Below are positions 14,991-25,500 of a DNA stretch of 64,000 nucleotides, in pieces (positions within the stretch are counted from its first letter, which is position 1; the number at the start of each line of letters is the position of its first letter). The stretch comes from Archangium sp. (GTDB lineage Bacteria > Myxococcota > Myxococcia > Myxococcales > Myxococcaceae). The stretch lies in contig JAUXRX010000049.1 in the NCBI GenBank assembly GCA_030681645.1, positions 372,001 to 436,000 of the forward strand. Direction: 5' to 3'. Below the pieces are notes generated by a model. That model did not search any database, was not told where the DNA came from, and was given only the letters and a program-made list of their open reading frames with translations. A program made the position numbers and the translations under genes.

Positions 14991-16322
14991 TCACTGCGGG
15001 TTGCAGTAGCCGGTTCCGCTCGCCGCCGTCGGAATGGCGAGGCAGGTGCGAGGCCTGTCCTGCAGGCAGCCGGCAGTGCCAGCGGCCGTGTCGCAGTACG
15101 CCCGGCAGATGCCCGTCTGGCCCAGCGCCAGCCCCAGGCAGTGCAGCGAGCGGGCCCCCGGCACCATCGAGAAGCACGCGGTCGCCGTGGTGCACGCCGT
15201 GTCTTCCTCCTGGTTGTCCGTGGGCACGGCGCAGTACGTCGAGGGCGTCGCCGCCGACGAGTCGAAGTAGCAGTACTTGCCCGGCTCGCAGTCAGGGCTG
15301 CGCACGTCACAGGGACGCCGGCAGACCTGCTGAATGGGGTTGGACACGCAGATCTCCGCCGCGCTCACCACGCCGCCGTCAGCGCCCGTCGCAGGCGCGC
15401 ACACCACGCCGCCACGGCCACCACACTTGCACTGGCCATCTTCGGGGTCGCAGCTGGTGCCGCCAGCGCAGACCTTCGCCCCTCCGTCGGGCAGCGAGCA
15501 CTGCTGCCCACCCTCGCACTGCGCGGGGGGGCCGAGGTTGCAGATCTGGTTGCTGGCGCAGATCGGCCCGCCGGGCGCGCCACACTTGCACTGGCCATCG
15601 CCCGGATCGCAGGTCGTGCCGTTGTTGCAGGTGACCGAGCTGCACAGGTTGCTCACCCGGCACACCCGCGCCGTCGCCGCGCAGCCCGCATCGCCGCCGG
15701 TCGGGCACGCACAGGCCTGGCCGCTCTGGCAGACCACCGCGTTGCACTTGCACAGGCCGTCGGCCGGGTCGCACACCGAGGCGCCCGTGCAGGCCACGCC
15801 GGTGCAGTTGTCGGCCACGCAGGTCTTGTTCGAGGTGCTGTCGACGCTGCACGACTGGCCCACCGCGCAGGCCGCCGTGCCGCACTTGCACTGGCCCGTG
15901 GTGGAATCGCAGGTCTGGTTGAAGGGACAGGCGATCTGGTTGCAGTTCGAGCTGGCCACGCACGCCTTCGCGTTCGGGTTGCAGGTCTCGGTCTCGCCGC
16001 ACACCGCGCCGCCCGTGCCGCCGCACTTGCACACGCCGTCGAGCTGATCGCAGCTCGTGCCCGCCTTGTCGGAGCAGTCGACGTTGTCGCACTTCTTCGA
16101 GAGGCAGGTGTTCGCCACCGGGTCGCAGACCGACCCTTCGGCGCACACCACCCCGCCCCGCCCGCCGCACTTGCAGACCCCGTCACCCGGGTCGCAGATC
16201 AACGGCGAGCTGCAGCGGATGTTGCGATCGACACAGACGTTCTTCGGCCCGCTGCCACACGAGGCACCCACCACGCCCATCACTCCGGCAGCAACCACGG
16301 CAACACACAGGTTCTTCCACAT
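14991..16322 (-). CDS. Cys-rich repeat lipoprotein
   Basis: A lipoprotein signal ends in V-G-A-S-C (Cys22). The remaining 420 residues are packed with Cys in about seven EGF-like or disulfide-knot units of the form C-D-P-x-D-G-x-C-K-C-G-G, spaced every 35-50 residues. They are followed by a different Cys-rich end (from about residue 340). Such proteins are common on the myxobacterial surface and are stabilised by disulfides; ligand and role are unknown. A good ribosome site (AAGGAAAGAG) precedes the ATG. It is the third gene of the leftward operon, 39 bases after the giant surface protein, and a terminator follows. Confidence 0.85.
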   Translation of the reverse strand: MWKNLCVAVVAAGVMGVVGASCGSGPKNVCVDRNIRCSSPLICDPGDGVCKCGGRGGVVCAEGSVCDPVANTCLSKKCDNVDCSDKAGTSCDQLDGVCKCGGTGGAVCGETETCNPNAKACVASSNCNQIACPFNQTCDSTTGQCKCGTAACAVGQSCSVDSTSNKTCVADNCTGVACTGASVCDPADGLCKCNAVVCQSGQACACPTGGDAGCAATARVCRVSNLCSSVTCNNGTTCDPGDGQCKCGAPGGPICASNQICNLGPPAQCEGGQQCSLPDGGAKVCAGGTSCDPEDGQCKCGGRGGVVCAPATGADGGVVSAAEICVSNPIQQVCRRPCDVRSPDCEPGKYCYFDSSAATPSTYCAVPTDNQEEDTACTTATACFSMVPGARSLHCLGLALGQTGICRAYCDTAAGTAGCLQDRPRTCLAIPTAASGTGYCNPQ

Positions 16323-16361
16323 GACTGTTGGTTCTCTTTCCTTCGAAGGGTGTGCGCCGAA

Positions 16362-19300
16362 TCAGCGACGGCGGCGGCGGAGCGCGAAGCCCGCCAACGC
16401 GAGGGCCAGGAGGGACGGATCGAGCCCGGTGGAATTGCAGCTGGTGCGCTCGAGCGAGAAGTCGGGCCGCAGGCGCAGCGCCAGCGCGCGAACGTCTTGC
16501 CGGCCCAGGCCGTCGGTCACCTTCACCAGGAAGGTGTAGGTGCCGGTGTCGGCCAGCGCCGTGCCGAGGATGGTGCCGTCAGGCTTGAGCTCGAGACCCA
16601 ACGGCAGCTTCTGGAGCGGCTCACCGGCCGCGCAGGCGAACTCGCCCGGGCGGACCGCCTGCTGAATGCAGGGCACCGTGAAGCTGATCGTCGCCTGCGC
16701 ATCGGTGCCGCCGTTGTGGGACAGGCGCACCTGGTAGGGCTGGTTCACGAAGGCGTCGGGCAGCGAGAGCGTGGTGATGGCCAGGCCGTCGCGGTAGCTC
16801 ACGCGCAGCAGCACGCTGGCCGTGTCTTCCGTCGACGCGCCGTCCACCACCTTGAGGGTGATGGCGTAGAGGCCCGCCTTGCGCGGCGTGCCGCTGAGGT
16901 AGTCGGCGGTGTCGCGATCGTCGATGCCGATGCCGAAGTCAGGGGGGAACGGGTCGGTGTTCATCTGCCGATCGAGCACGGGGCCCGGCGCGTCGGTGAT
17001 GTTCTCCGGCAGCTCCTGGAAGCGCAGCAGCGTCCACGCGTAGGGGGGCGTGCCGCCCACCGCGACCAGCGGCTGGAGGTAGTCGCGGCCGACCAGCGCC
17101 GTCTCGACCGACGAGGTGGCGATGGACAGCGAGGTCGGGGTCACCACCCGCAGGCTCAGCTCCTTCGAGACCGAGGCGCCGGCGGAGTCCTTCACCTCGA
17201 TGCCGAAGCTGAAGTCGCCCGCCATGAGCGGCCGGCCCTCGAGCAGGCCGTCGGTGGCCACCGCCACGCCCGGGGGCAGCTCAGCCGGGTCGAGCGCGCG
17301 CCACACGTAGGGCGGCGCTCCACCCACCGCGACCATCGAGGCCGCGTACACCCGGCCGAACTCGGCGGCGGTGAGCGACTGATCGACGATGACCAGCGGC
17401 AAGCCGCCCGGCATCACCTGCAGGCTGAGCCCGCGGGTGTCGGTGACGGTGCCGCTGGTGACCTTCGCGTCGAAGGTGAAGGTGCCCGCGGTCGACGGCG
17501 AGCCCACCAGGTCACCCGCGGTGGAGAGCGTCAGGCCGGGGGGCAGCGCGCCGCCGCTGAGCTCCCAGACGTAGGTGCCGGTGCCGCCGGTGGCCTGCAG
17601 GCGCAGCCCGAAGGGCGCGTAGCGGGTCGCAGTCGGGAGCGCGGCGGTGGAGATGGTGACCGTGCCCGTGGTGACCGCCACCGCGGCCGCCTGCGTGTAG
17701 CAGTTGTTCACGATGGTGATCTCGTTGCCGCCGAAGGTCGAGGTGGCGCCGTCGAAGTTGACGCACACGCCCAGCCAGTAGGCCCCCGGGGCGAGCTCGG
17801 GCGGAATGGTGACGCTGTCCATCGCCATGTCCACCTGCTGCGGGTTGAGCGCGGCCAGGTTGCCCACGCTCAGCGAGCGATCGGCGATCGACACCGAGGC
17901 GTTGTCAGACAGGAAGTAGGTGTACTTCGCCGCCAGCGAGGCCGCGTTGCCCAGGTTCTGAAACGAGCGGCTCACCTGCAGGGTCGCGCCCGGCATCGCC
18001 GCGGTGGGAGCGGTGAAGCCGGCCACCACCAGGTCAGCCGTCGGCGCACCGATGGTGACGACGGACGGCGCCGAGACGTTGTTGAGCTCTGACTGCTCGA
18101 CGATCGTCCGATCGGGGTCGACGACCGCGAACAGGAAGTACGACGTCTGGGTCAACACCGCCGGCAGGGGCGCGTTGATGACCGCCTGCCCCGTGCCCTG
18201 GGCATCGACGTTGATGGCCGGCGAGCTGCCGATCATGGTGTCGGTCATCTGATCGAGGGTCGCGTCGGTCGACAGGAAGAAGCGCACCACCACGCCCGTG
18301 GAGTCACGGCCACCGCGGTTGCGGATGGTGGCGGTCTGCGGGAAGGCCACGCCCGCGTAGCCCGTCTGCGGCGCCGAGAGCGAGACGACCTCGAGATCAG
18401 GCGGGAGGAAGAAGTCGATCGCCTGCCCCGCCGGGTACGCGGTCGAGGTGCAGCTGGCGCTGCTCGCGCAGGCGAGGCCGGGCACGCCGACCGCCGTGTC
18501 CTTCTGAATGCCCACCGAGGCCGAGACCGTCCCGGGCAGCGCCGTGCTGTACGCGAAGCGAATGCGGCCCGTGGTCTCGTACAGCAGCACCTGGAAGGCG
18601 ATGCGAGAGGTGGTGGCGTTGGCGCCGACCGCGTTCCACTCGAAGGCCATCACCCGGTTGGGCGCCACGCCCGTCACCTGGTAGCGGTACCCGTTGGTGC
18701 TGCTCTGCGGGGTGGTGAGCACGTCCCACCAGGGCGCGATGTACACCTTGGGGATGCTGCTGGTCGTGCTGCTGTGCGGCACGTTCTGGTTGGTCGAGTA
18801 CGACGCTGGCGCGCCGCCGACGGCGAGGTAGCCGTACTGCGACATCGCCACCGAGGTGATCTGGCTGTCGAAGAACGGCATGGGGAACGGCACGGACAGC
18901 GAGGCCGCCGCCGTGGTCACCGCGCCGTTGACGAGGGGCTGGTACGAGATCGGCGTGGGGCCGATCACCTGGTACTGCGCCCGCGCCGCCATCGGCACGA
19001 GCGCCAGGGCGACGGTCAGGCCCAGTCCGGCCGCTGAGACACCTGCCCCGGCCAACGTCGACGGACGGCGGCGCCTCCGGTTGAGCGCCACAGCGGCGAT
19101 CGCCAACACGGCCAGCGGCGACCACGGGGTCGAGGTGCTGCTGCAGCCCAGGGTCTTCGCCTCGCGCTCGACCCGCAGCGACAGCGGGGTCACCCCCGTC
19201 ATGCCGGCCGGGTCACTGACCTCGACCACGAAGGAGAAGAGCCCCTCGGAGCCCTCGGCCGGCACGGTGCCGCTGATGAGGCCGGCCGTGTCCAGGGTGA

Positions 19301-22300
19301 GGCCGGGGGGCAGCAGGCCGTTGGCGACGCGGTAGGTGACGTTGCCGCTGGGCGAGACGGTGAGGCCGATCGAGACTGCGGCGCCGGGCCGGAGCACCTC
19401 GGGCAGCGTGCCCTGAACTCGGTAACGGGGCGGGTGCACGGTCATGGTGAACTCCAGGTTGTCGCTGCGGCCATTGTTGTCCTCGACTGCGATGGTGAAG
19501 CTGAAGGTGCCGGCCTGGGTGGCGCGGCCGCTCACGGTGATCAACTCGGCCTGCGGGGTGACTGACAGCCCCCCGGGCACCGCGCCGCTCACGCGCCAGA
19601 CGAGCGGCTTGGCCAGCATCGAGCCGTCCTGGTTGGCCACGGCGATGTCCTGCAGGTACTCCTGACCGATGAGCGCGTCGGGAATGGACACGGTGCGGAA
19701 GGTGATGGCCCCCGGCGCGATCAGCCGCAGCGCGAGCTGGCGGGTGGCCCGCCCGCCCACCGCGTCGCGCACCTCGACGGTGAGGGGAATGGCGCCGTTC
19801 GAGGCGTTGCGCGGGGCGCCGAAGAGCGTGCCGTCGGTGCCGAGCGCCAGCCCCGTGGGCAGGGTGCCGCCGGCCAGCCGCCAGGTGTACGGCCGCACGC
19901 CGCCGGCCGCGCCGAGCACGTAGAGATACTGGGCGGTGGTGCTGTTGGTCACCGCGGGGAGGCTGGTGGTGGTGACCTCGACGCCCGAGGTGGTGGGCAG
20001 GATGCGCAACGCGAGCCGCACTGCTGCCTGTCGATTGTTGTTCACGAGCACCACGGTGACGCCGACGACCTCTGCGCCCCCGGCGCCGGTCGGCGTGCCG
20101 GAGAGCAGGCCGTCGGTGCTACCGACGGTCAGCCACGGCGCATCGCTCTGGGCGCGATCGATGCTCCAGTTCGAGGCCCCCTGCTCGCCCACCGCAGAGA
20201 GGCGGAAGGCGTACGGGCGGCCGATCACCGCGTCGGGCAGCGCCGTGTTGACCACGCGCAGCGACGAGGGGGCGATCACCATGCTGCGGGAAGCGACCGA
20301 GTTGTTGGTCACGTCCAGGTCGGTCGCGACGGTGGAGGTCGGGTCGACGATGCAGCCCACGTAGTAGGTGCCCGCCGGCATGGTGCCCGGAATGCGCACC
20401 AACTCGGTGGCCGTGTCACCCGTGTTGCGGGCGAGCGTCACCATGCCCTCGTCGCGCTCGGTGCCGTTGTCGACGATGCGCAGGAGCACGTCGTCGGTGG
20501 TGATGATGTCGTTGGCCGAGGCGTAGAAGCGGTAGGCCACCGCCGGCGCGTCGACGTTGCCGATGTTGCGAATGCTGCGCACCACGGGGATCACCTCGCC
20601 CACGCCCGCCGAAGCCGGGGCGGTGACGCTGGTGACGGTGAGATCGGCGCCCGGCGCGGTGATGCGAATCGGCCCGAGCATGAGGCTGTTGTTCGCCTTG
20701 TTGCTCTCGAACACCGCGCCCGTCGAGTCGAGGATGCCGAACAGGAAGTACTGCCCGGTGGCGAAGGCCACGTTGGCCGCGTTGGTGAGCGGCAGGTTGC
20801 AGCTCAAGGTGACCTCGGTCGAGGTGGTGCCCGGCGCGACCTGCGTCACCACCTGGTCGCAGACGTAGGTGTCGGACAACAGCGAGAGCGAGCTGTCGGA
20901 CGACAGCACCATCGCCACCCGGAAGTTGTTCGCGTTCGCCCCGCCCGTGTTGCGGAAGCGCACCTTCATCTGCGCCGCCTCGCCGAAGCGGGCGCCGGTG
21001 GTCTCGAGGCCGGTGACGGTGTCGAGGAAGTTCACCTGCTCGGCGAGCAGATCGGCGCGGCGCACGTCGACCTTCGCGGCCGAGGCGGCCACGTTGTTCA
21101 TGTAATTGGCCTCGACCACCGCGCCCGAGGGGTTGACCTGGAGCAGGTAGTGGAACTGGCCGTTAGGCACGTTCGCGGGGATCACCACCGGCAGCGCCGT
21201 CTCGGTGATCGTCGCGCCACCGCTGACCACGTAGGTGCCGTTCGACACGGTGTAATCGCCCGGGTCGAGCACCTGGTCGGTGCTGAGCAGGATGCGGTAC
21301 CCCACGGTGCCCGCCGCGGTGGTGCCGCGGTTGAAGAAGCTGAAGGCGAAGTTGTCGGTGTTGCCGCCGCCCGTGCTGGCCACGCCCGAGATCGAAGTGG
21401 CCACCAGGTCGATGCCCTGCACGAAGGCCGTGGCGGTCGAGCCGACGTTGTTGGCCTCGGACGCCTCCATCACCACGTCGGTCGAGTCGACCTGCACCAG
21501 CACGTAGTACTCGCCCGTCGCCGGGGCGGTGGTGGTGGCCGCGCTCGCCGAGACCGCGACGATCGCCTGGCCGCCGTCAGCGGTCACGCCGCCGTCGACG
21601 CCGGGCAGGCTGTGGGGGCCGCCCGTGGCGACCTCGATGTCCGCCCCGCCATCGGTGGGCGAAAGATCGAGCAGCCGGTCGCGCGAGAGGAAGGCCTTCC
21701 ACAGGAAGTTGGGCGCGTCGGTGCGGCCGAAGTTGCGCAGGCTCGCGCTGACGTCGAAGGTGAGGTTGCCGTCACCCGCGGTGACGAAGTTGGCGATGGT
21801 GACCGAGGTGACCGACAGATCGGGCCCGTTGGGCTCGCCGATGGTGAAGAGGCGGTTCGGCACGTAGTCCGCCGGAGTGCAGACGTTGCCGCAGGTGAGC
21901 ACGTTGGCCCCCAGGGTGCCCCCCTGGTTCTCGAAGCCGGTGACGAAGTTGAAGTCGCTGGCCGAGGTGCTGAGCATCGGGCCGTGGTGAATGAAGATGC
22001 CGCCACCGGCGGTGAGCTTGATCGAGAAGGTCACCTCGGGCCCGCTGCTGAAGTAGGGGATGATCTGGAACCACTCGATCGTCACCTCCGACGCGCCGGT
22101 GACGTAGCGCACCTGGGACGTCGGGCCGATCTCGTAGTCGTCCCACACGCCGGCGATGACCGCGTTGGGGGTCGAGGTGCTGGGGAAGGACTGGTTCGAG
22201 TAGCACGACGAGCCACTGGTGCAGCCCGTGCCGAACGTGACGAAGCCGTTGATGCTCGGGAAGACCTGCGTGTAGTTCGTGCCGAAGTACGGGAACGAGA

Positions 22301-22475
22301 ACGGCAGGGTGATGGGGAGAGCGCCCTCGTCCTGGCCGAGCGAGTACCCCAGCACCGTGGCGCCCGTGAGCGACTGGTAGGGCTGGCTGGTGGTGATGAT
22401 GGGCGGAAGCTGGGCCCAGGCGGAGGTCGAGGCAAACGCCACGGCGATGAGGCCTACAGTCGAGAGCTTCTTCAC
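16362..22475 (-). CDS. Giant surface protein: two CARDB/Ig-fold MYXO-CTERM proteins fused in frame
   Basis: The start is GTG 22475 (GGAG six bases before), giving a signal peptide ending S-A-W-A-Q and 2037 residues. First half: an N-terminal beta domain (30-215), about four CARDB adhesion-type repeats (215-740) and three or four He_PIG/cadherin-like Ig folds (740-1100). It ends with a complete sorting tag, L-G-C-S-S, a membrane helix and five Arg (1133-1137). Directly after it, without a stop, comes a second signal-peptide-like stretch ending A-R-A-Q. Then the same order begins again: beta domain, CARDB, Ig folds, and a second tag, S-C-N-S, helix, five Arg, at the true C-terminus. It sits 80 bases after the big lipoprotein gene. 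Adhesion or matrix function is inferred from the domains. Confidence 0.85.
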   Translation of the reverse strand: MKKLSTVGLIAVAFASTSAWAQLPPIITTSQPYQSLTGATVLGYSLGQDEGALPITLPFSFPYFGTNYTQVFPSINGFVTFGTGCTSGSSCYSNQSFPSTSTPNAVIAGVWDDYEIGPTSQVRYVTGASEVTIEWFQIIPYFSSGPEVTFSIKLTAGGGIFIHHGPMLSTSASDFNFVTGFENQGGTLGANVLTCGNVCTPADYVPNRLFTIGEPNGPDLSVTSVTIANFVTAGDGNLTFDVSASLRNFGRTDAPNFLWKAFLSRDRLLDLSPTDGGADIEVATGGPHSLPGVDGGVTADGGQAIVAVSASAATTTAPATGEYYVLVQVDSTDVVMEASEANNVGSTATAFVQGIDLVATSISGVASTGGGNTDNFAFSFFNRGTTAAGTVGYRILLSTDQVLDPGDYTVSNGTYVVSGGATITETALPVVIPANVPNGQFHYLLQVNPSGAVVEANYMNNVAASAAKVDVRRADLLAEQVNFLDTVTGLETTGARFGEAAQMKVRFRNTGGANANNFRVAMVLSSDSSLSLLSDTYVCDQVVTQVAPGTTSTEVTLSCNLPLTNAANVAFATGQYFLFGILDSTGAVFESNKANNSLMLGPIRITAPGADLTVTSVTAPASAGVGEVIPVVRSIRNIGNVDAPAVAYRFYASANDIITTDDVLLRIVDNGTERDEGMVTLARNTGDTATELVRIPGTMPAGTYYVGCIVDPTSTVATDLDVTNNSVASRSMVIAPSSLRVVNTALPDAVIGRPYAFRLSAVGEQGASNWSIDRAQSDAPWLTVGSTDGLLSGTPTGAGGAEVVGVTVVLVNNNRQAAVRLALRILPTTSGVEVTTTSLPAVTNSTTAQYLYVLGAAGGVRPYTWRLAGGTLPTGLALGTDGTLFGAPRNASNGAIPLTVEVRDAVGGRATRQLALRLIAPGAITFRTVSIPDALIGQEYLQDIAVANQDGSMLAKPLVWRVSGAVPGGLSVTPQAELITVSGRATQAGTFSFTIAVEDNNGRSDNLEFTMTVHPPRYRVQGTLPEVLRPGAAVSIGLTVSPSGNVTYRVANGLLPPGLTLDTAGLISGTVPAEGSEGLFSFVVEVSDPAGMTGVTPLSLRVEREAKTLGCSSTSTPWSPLAVLAIAAVALNRRRRRPSTLAGAGVSAAGLGLTVALALVPMAARAQYQVIGPTPISYQPLVNGAVTTAAASLSVPFPMPFFDSQITSVAMSQYGYLAVGGAPASYSTNQNVPHSSTTSSIPKVYIAPWWDVLTTPQSSTNGYRYQVTGVAPNRVMAFEWNAVGANATTSRIAFQVLLYETTGRIRFAYSTALPGTVSASVGIQKDTAVGVPGLACASSASCTSTAYPAGQAIDFFLPPDLEVVSLSAPQTGYAGVAFPQTATIRNRGGRDSTGVVVRFFLSTDATLDQMTDTMIGSSPAINVDAQGTGQAVINAPLPAVLTQTSYFLFAVVDPDRTIVEQSELNNVSAPSVVTIGAPTADLVVAGFTAPTAAMPGATLQVSRSFQNLGNAASLAAKYTYFLSDNASVSIADRSLSVGNLAALNPQQVDMAMDSVTIPPELAPGAYWLGVCVNFDGATSTFGGNEITIVNNCYTQAAAVAVTTGTVTISTAALPTATRYAPFGLRLQATGGTGTYVWELSGGALPPGLTLSTAGDLVGSPSTAGTFTFDAKVTSGTVTDTRGLSLQVMPGGLPLVIVDQSLTAAEFGRVYAASMVAVGGAPPYVWRALDPAELPPGVAVATDGLLEGRPLMAGDFSFGIEVKDSAGASVSKELSLRVVTPTSLSIATSSVETALVGRDYLQPLVAVGGTPPYAWTLLRFQELPENITDAPGPVLDRQMNTDPFPPDFGIGIDDRDTADYLSGTPRKAGLYAITLKVVDGASTEDTASVLLRVSYRDGLAITTLSLPDAFVNQPYQVRLSHNGGTDAQATISFTVPCIQQAVRPGEFACAAGEPLQKLPLGLELKPDGTILGTALADTGTYTFLVKVTDGLGRQDVRALALRLRPDFSLERTSCNSTGLDPSLLALALAGFALRRRRR

Positions 22476-22555
22476 GTCGTTCTCCGTCAAAACAGAACGC
22501 GACCCGCGGTCCACGAATGAATGGGCCGCGGGCTGCGAGTCGATGGTCACTGCAT

Positions 22556-25500
22556 TCAGGGGATGCAGGCGGCCTGATAGGTCACGGTCAGCGTCTTGCC
22601 CGGCTCAGGCACGTACAGCGGCTCGAAGTTGATCGAGTTGTTCGTCGCATCGTACTCCCAGATGCGCGACATGAGGTTGGGGTCGGGGTCGATCGCGGGG
22701 ATCGGCATGCCGTCGATCGCCACCTGGATGCCCGTGGGCGCCGCGAGATCGGGCCGCGAGGTGAGGAAGAAGTTGGTGCGGTAGCCGAACGCGTTCTTGC
22801 CGATGCGCTCGAGCGCGACCGCCCAGTTCGGGGTGCAGATCTCGTCCTTCACGCCGTTGGTCTGCGCGACCATGAAGTCGTGCCGGCCGTCGTTCGGGTC
22901 GTCGTACGAGCAACCCGACGGGGAGCTGGGGAGGAACGGCCCGACCACGTTGTAGGTGAACTGGCCCGAGCGCTGCGCGCCTCTGATGTTGATGAGCTGG
23001 TTCAAGTAGAACGCCGGCGCCTGCGGGGCCTGGTCGCGGGCGTCGGTGACGCACACCACCGCGAGCACCGCTTCCTGCCGCAGGAAGCCCGCGTTCTTCG
23101 CCGGGTCGGTGATGTTCGGCGCGGTGAGCGCGCGGGTCGCCGGGTCCATGCACGACTCCGAGTAGCCGCTGGTGCCGACGTTCACGAGATCGGCGAACTC
23201 GGTCTGCAGGTTGGGCGTGGTGGGCCTGAGGATCTTGTTGCCCGCCGCGGTGGCGTGCAGCGTGCCGGCCAGGGCCGCCGTCGAGCCGCTGAGCTCGGTG
23301 TTGGTGACGCCGAGGTGGAAGTCGACCTGGTTGCTGGTGGCGTACTGGAGGAACGACGCCATGTTCTGGGCCAGCGCGGTCTGCTTGTCGCCCATGGAGC
23401 AGGAGTCGTCGATCACGAGGAGGATGTCGGCCTTGGGCTTGGTGTCCTGGCGGAAGGTGTCGGTGTTGAGCCCTTCCATGTCGCCGCGGCCCTGCAGCGC
23501 CACCACGTAGTCGAGCGGCTGGCCGCCCTGGGTGACGCTGATCACGAAGGCGCCGGTGTCGGGCCCGTAGTTGATGGGGCGGTACTTGAGCGAGAACGTC
23601 ACCGGCGTCGAGCTGCCCGGGGTGACGCGCGTGCCGCCGGTGATGCCGGACACCACGAAGAACTCCGGGCACGGCTGGTTCGTGGTCATGCTGGTGTTGC
23701 AGTTCGGGCCCGTCGGACCCTCGCCAGCGGCCGACCCCATGGTTGCGTTGTTGATCACCACGTCGGTCGAGCACGAGTTGTAGATCTGGAAGTTCCGGTT
23801 GGGCGAGTTGCAGTCCTTCTTCACGGTGCCGAAGTCGAGCGTGGAAGGCGAGATGGTGAGGCAGCTATTGGCGATCGTCGCGGTGAGCGCGACCTCGGCG
23901 AGCGGCTGCACGGGGTTGGCGAGGTTGAAGGACACCTTGCCGCTGACCTGCACGGGCACGGGGGGCAGCTGGCCCTGCGGCCAGGCGCGCACCATCACCT
24001 GCCGGGTCTCCCCGGGCATCAGGTCGAGCTCGTTGATCGGGCCGCCGGGCAGCGAGAACACCGCGGGCATGCCGGTGGGGGTGCCGACCTCAGGGAGCAG
24101 CTGCAGGTTCGACATGAGGCACACGTCGGCGGGGCCGGTGAGGCGGTTGCGCACGGTGAAGCCGAGATCCCTGATGGCCGGCGGCGAGACGATGCCGAAG
24201 GCGAGCGCGATGGGGGTGATCTCCACGTCGCACGGCGGCAGCATCACCGAGTTGGCGGTGACGGTGATGGTGGTCACCGGCTCGTCGGGATCGTTCGAGA
24301 AGAGCCGCAGCGTGAACTCGCGCGTGCCCAGCCCGTTGGGCGTGATGCGAATGGGGATGTCGAGGATGCTGGTGGCGCCGCCGGCCTCGAGCCCCTGGAT
24401 GGGATCGTAGCGGCCCGCCCCGCTCATCGGCAGGTCGTCGGTGCAGGTCATGGTGCTGCTGTCGAAGGTGCCCACGCAGATCTCGCTGAGCGACGAGCCG
24501 GTGCCGGCCGTCACTTCCCAGTAGGGCTTGATGAAGCCGCCGGCGCCGTCGGGCTGGCCGAGCTTCAGGTTCGCGCGCGGGTCGGCGGGCGTGGGGCGCG
24601 TGCCCACGTTCTGCACGGTGAGCTTGCGGTTGGCGAACGAGGCGGGGTTCGCGCCCGCGAAGTAGGCGATGCGGCCGAAGTTGAGGGTGGGAGCCGGCCG
24701 CGCGTCGATGTCGGGGCCGCCGCCGACGCCGCGCAGGTTGACGCTGATCATCGGCTGGCTGGTGAACTCGGTGGCCGCGGTGAGCTGGCCGGCACGCGGC
24801 CCGAGCACCACCGGCTTGAAGGTGAGCTTCACCTTCACGGTGCCGGGGGCGATGCCGAGCATGGTGCTCGAGTCGCGCACGCCGGGCGGAATGGTGACCC
24901 GGGTGAGGTCGGCCGTGTCGGTCTCGATCACCTTGAAGACGTTGCTGGGGTTGGTGCCCTCGCGCGTGGAGAGCACGGTGAGGGTCGCCGGGCGCAGCGA
25001 GAGGTTGGTGAAGGTGATCTCGCCGTTGACGGTCGTGCCGGGAGGCGCGTAGCCGAAGTCGAGGGTGGCGGGCGTCCACCCGATGACCGCCGCGACGCCG
25101 GTGCCGACCAGGCGCACCGGCTTCTCGGGACAGCCCTCGGCGCGGCGCATGCGCACGGTGGCGATGTACTCGCGCGCCTCGGTGGGCTTGAAGGTGAAGG
25201 TCGCCGTCTTCGAGCGCATCGCCGCGAGCAGGAACTCGCCCTTGGGGGAATCGGGCGAGATCACGAAGATGCCGTCGCCCTGCTGTGACTCGACCGCGCC
25301 CAGGTACGCGCGGGTCTCGATGGGGCGCTGGTTGACGAAGTCGTACTCGATGCTGAAGCTGTCGCCGCGCGCGACGGCGCCGAAGTCGAGGCTCGCGGGC
25401 AGGTCACACTCGCCCGACACCGCGGTGCCCTTGAGGGTGATCGAGGCGTTCTCCTTGCCGGCCTCGACGTCGCCCGAGGTCATGGTGAGCACCGTCTCGT

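Noticed and set aside
14778..18092. Long plus-strand open frame of more than 1000 codons opposite the surface-protein operon
   Set aside because: Its predicted protein is an Arg/Ala/His-rich jumble without domains, as expected for the antisense of a high-GC gene; the minus-strand frame has signal peptides, repeats and ribosome sites.
22517..25288. Plus-strand open frame of about 920 codons opposite the vWA lipoprotein
   Set aside because: Same low-complexity Arg/Val/Gly composition and no ribosome site; it is a shadow of the minus-strand gene.
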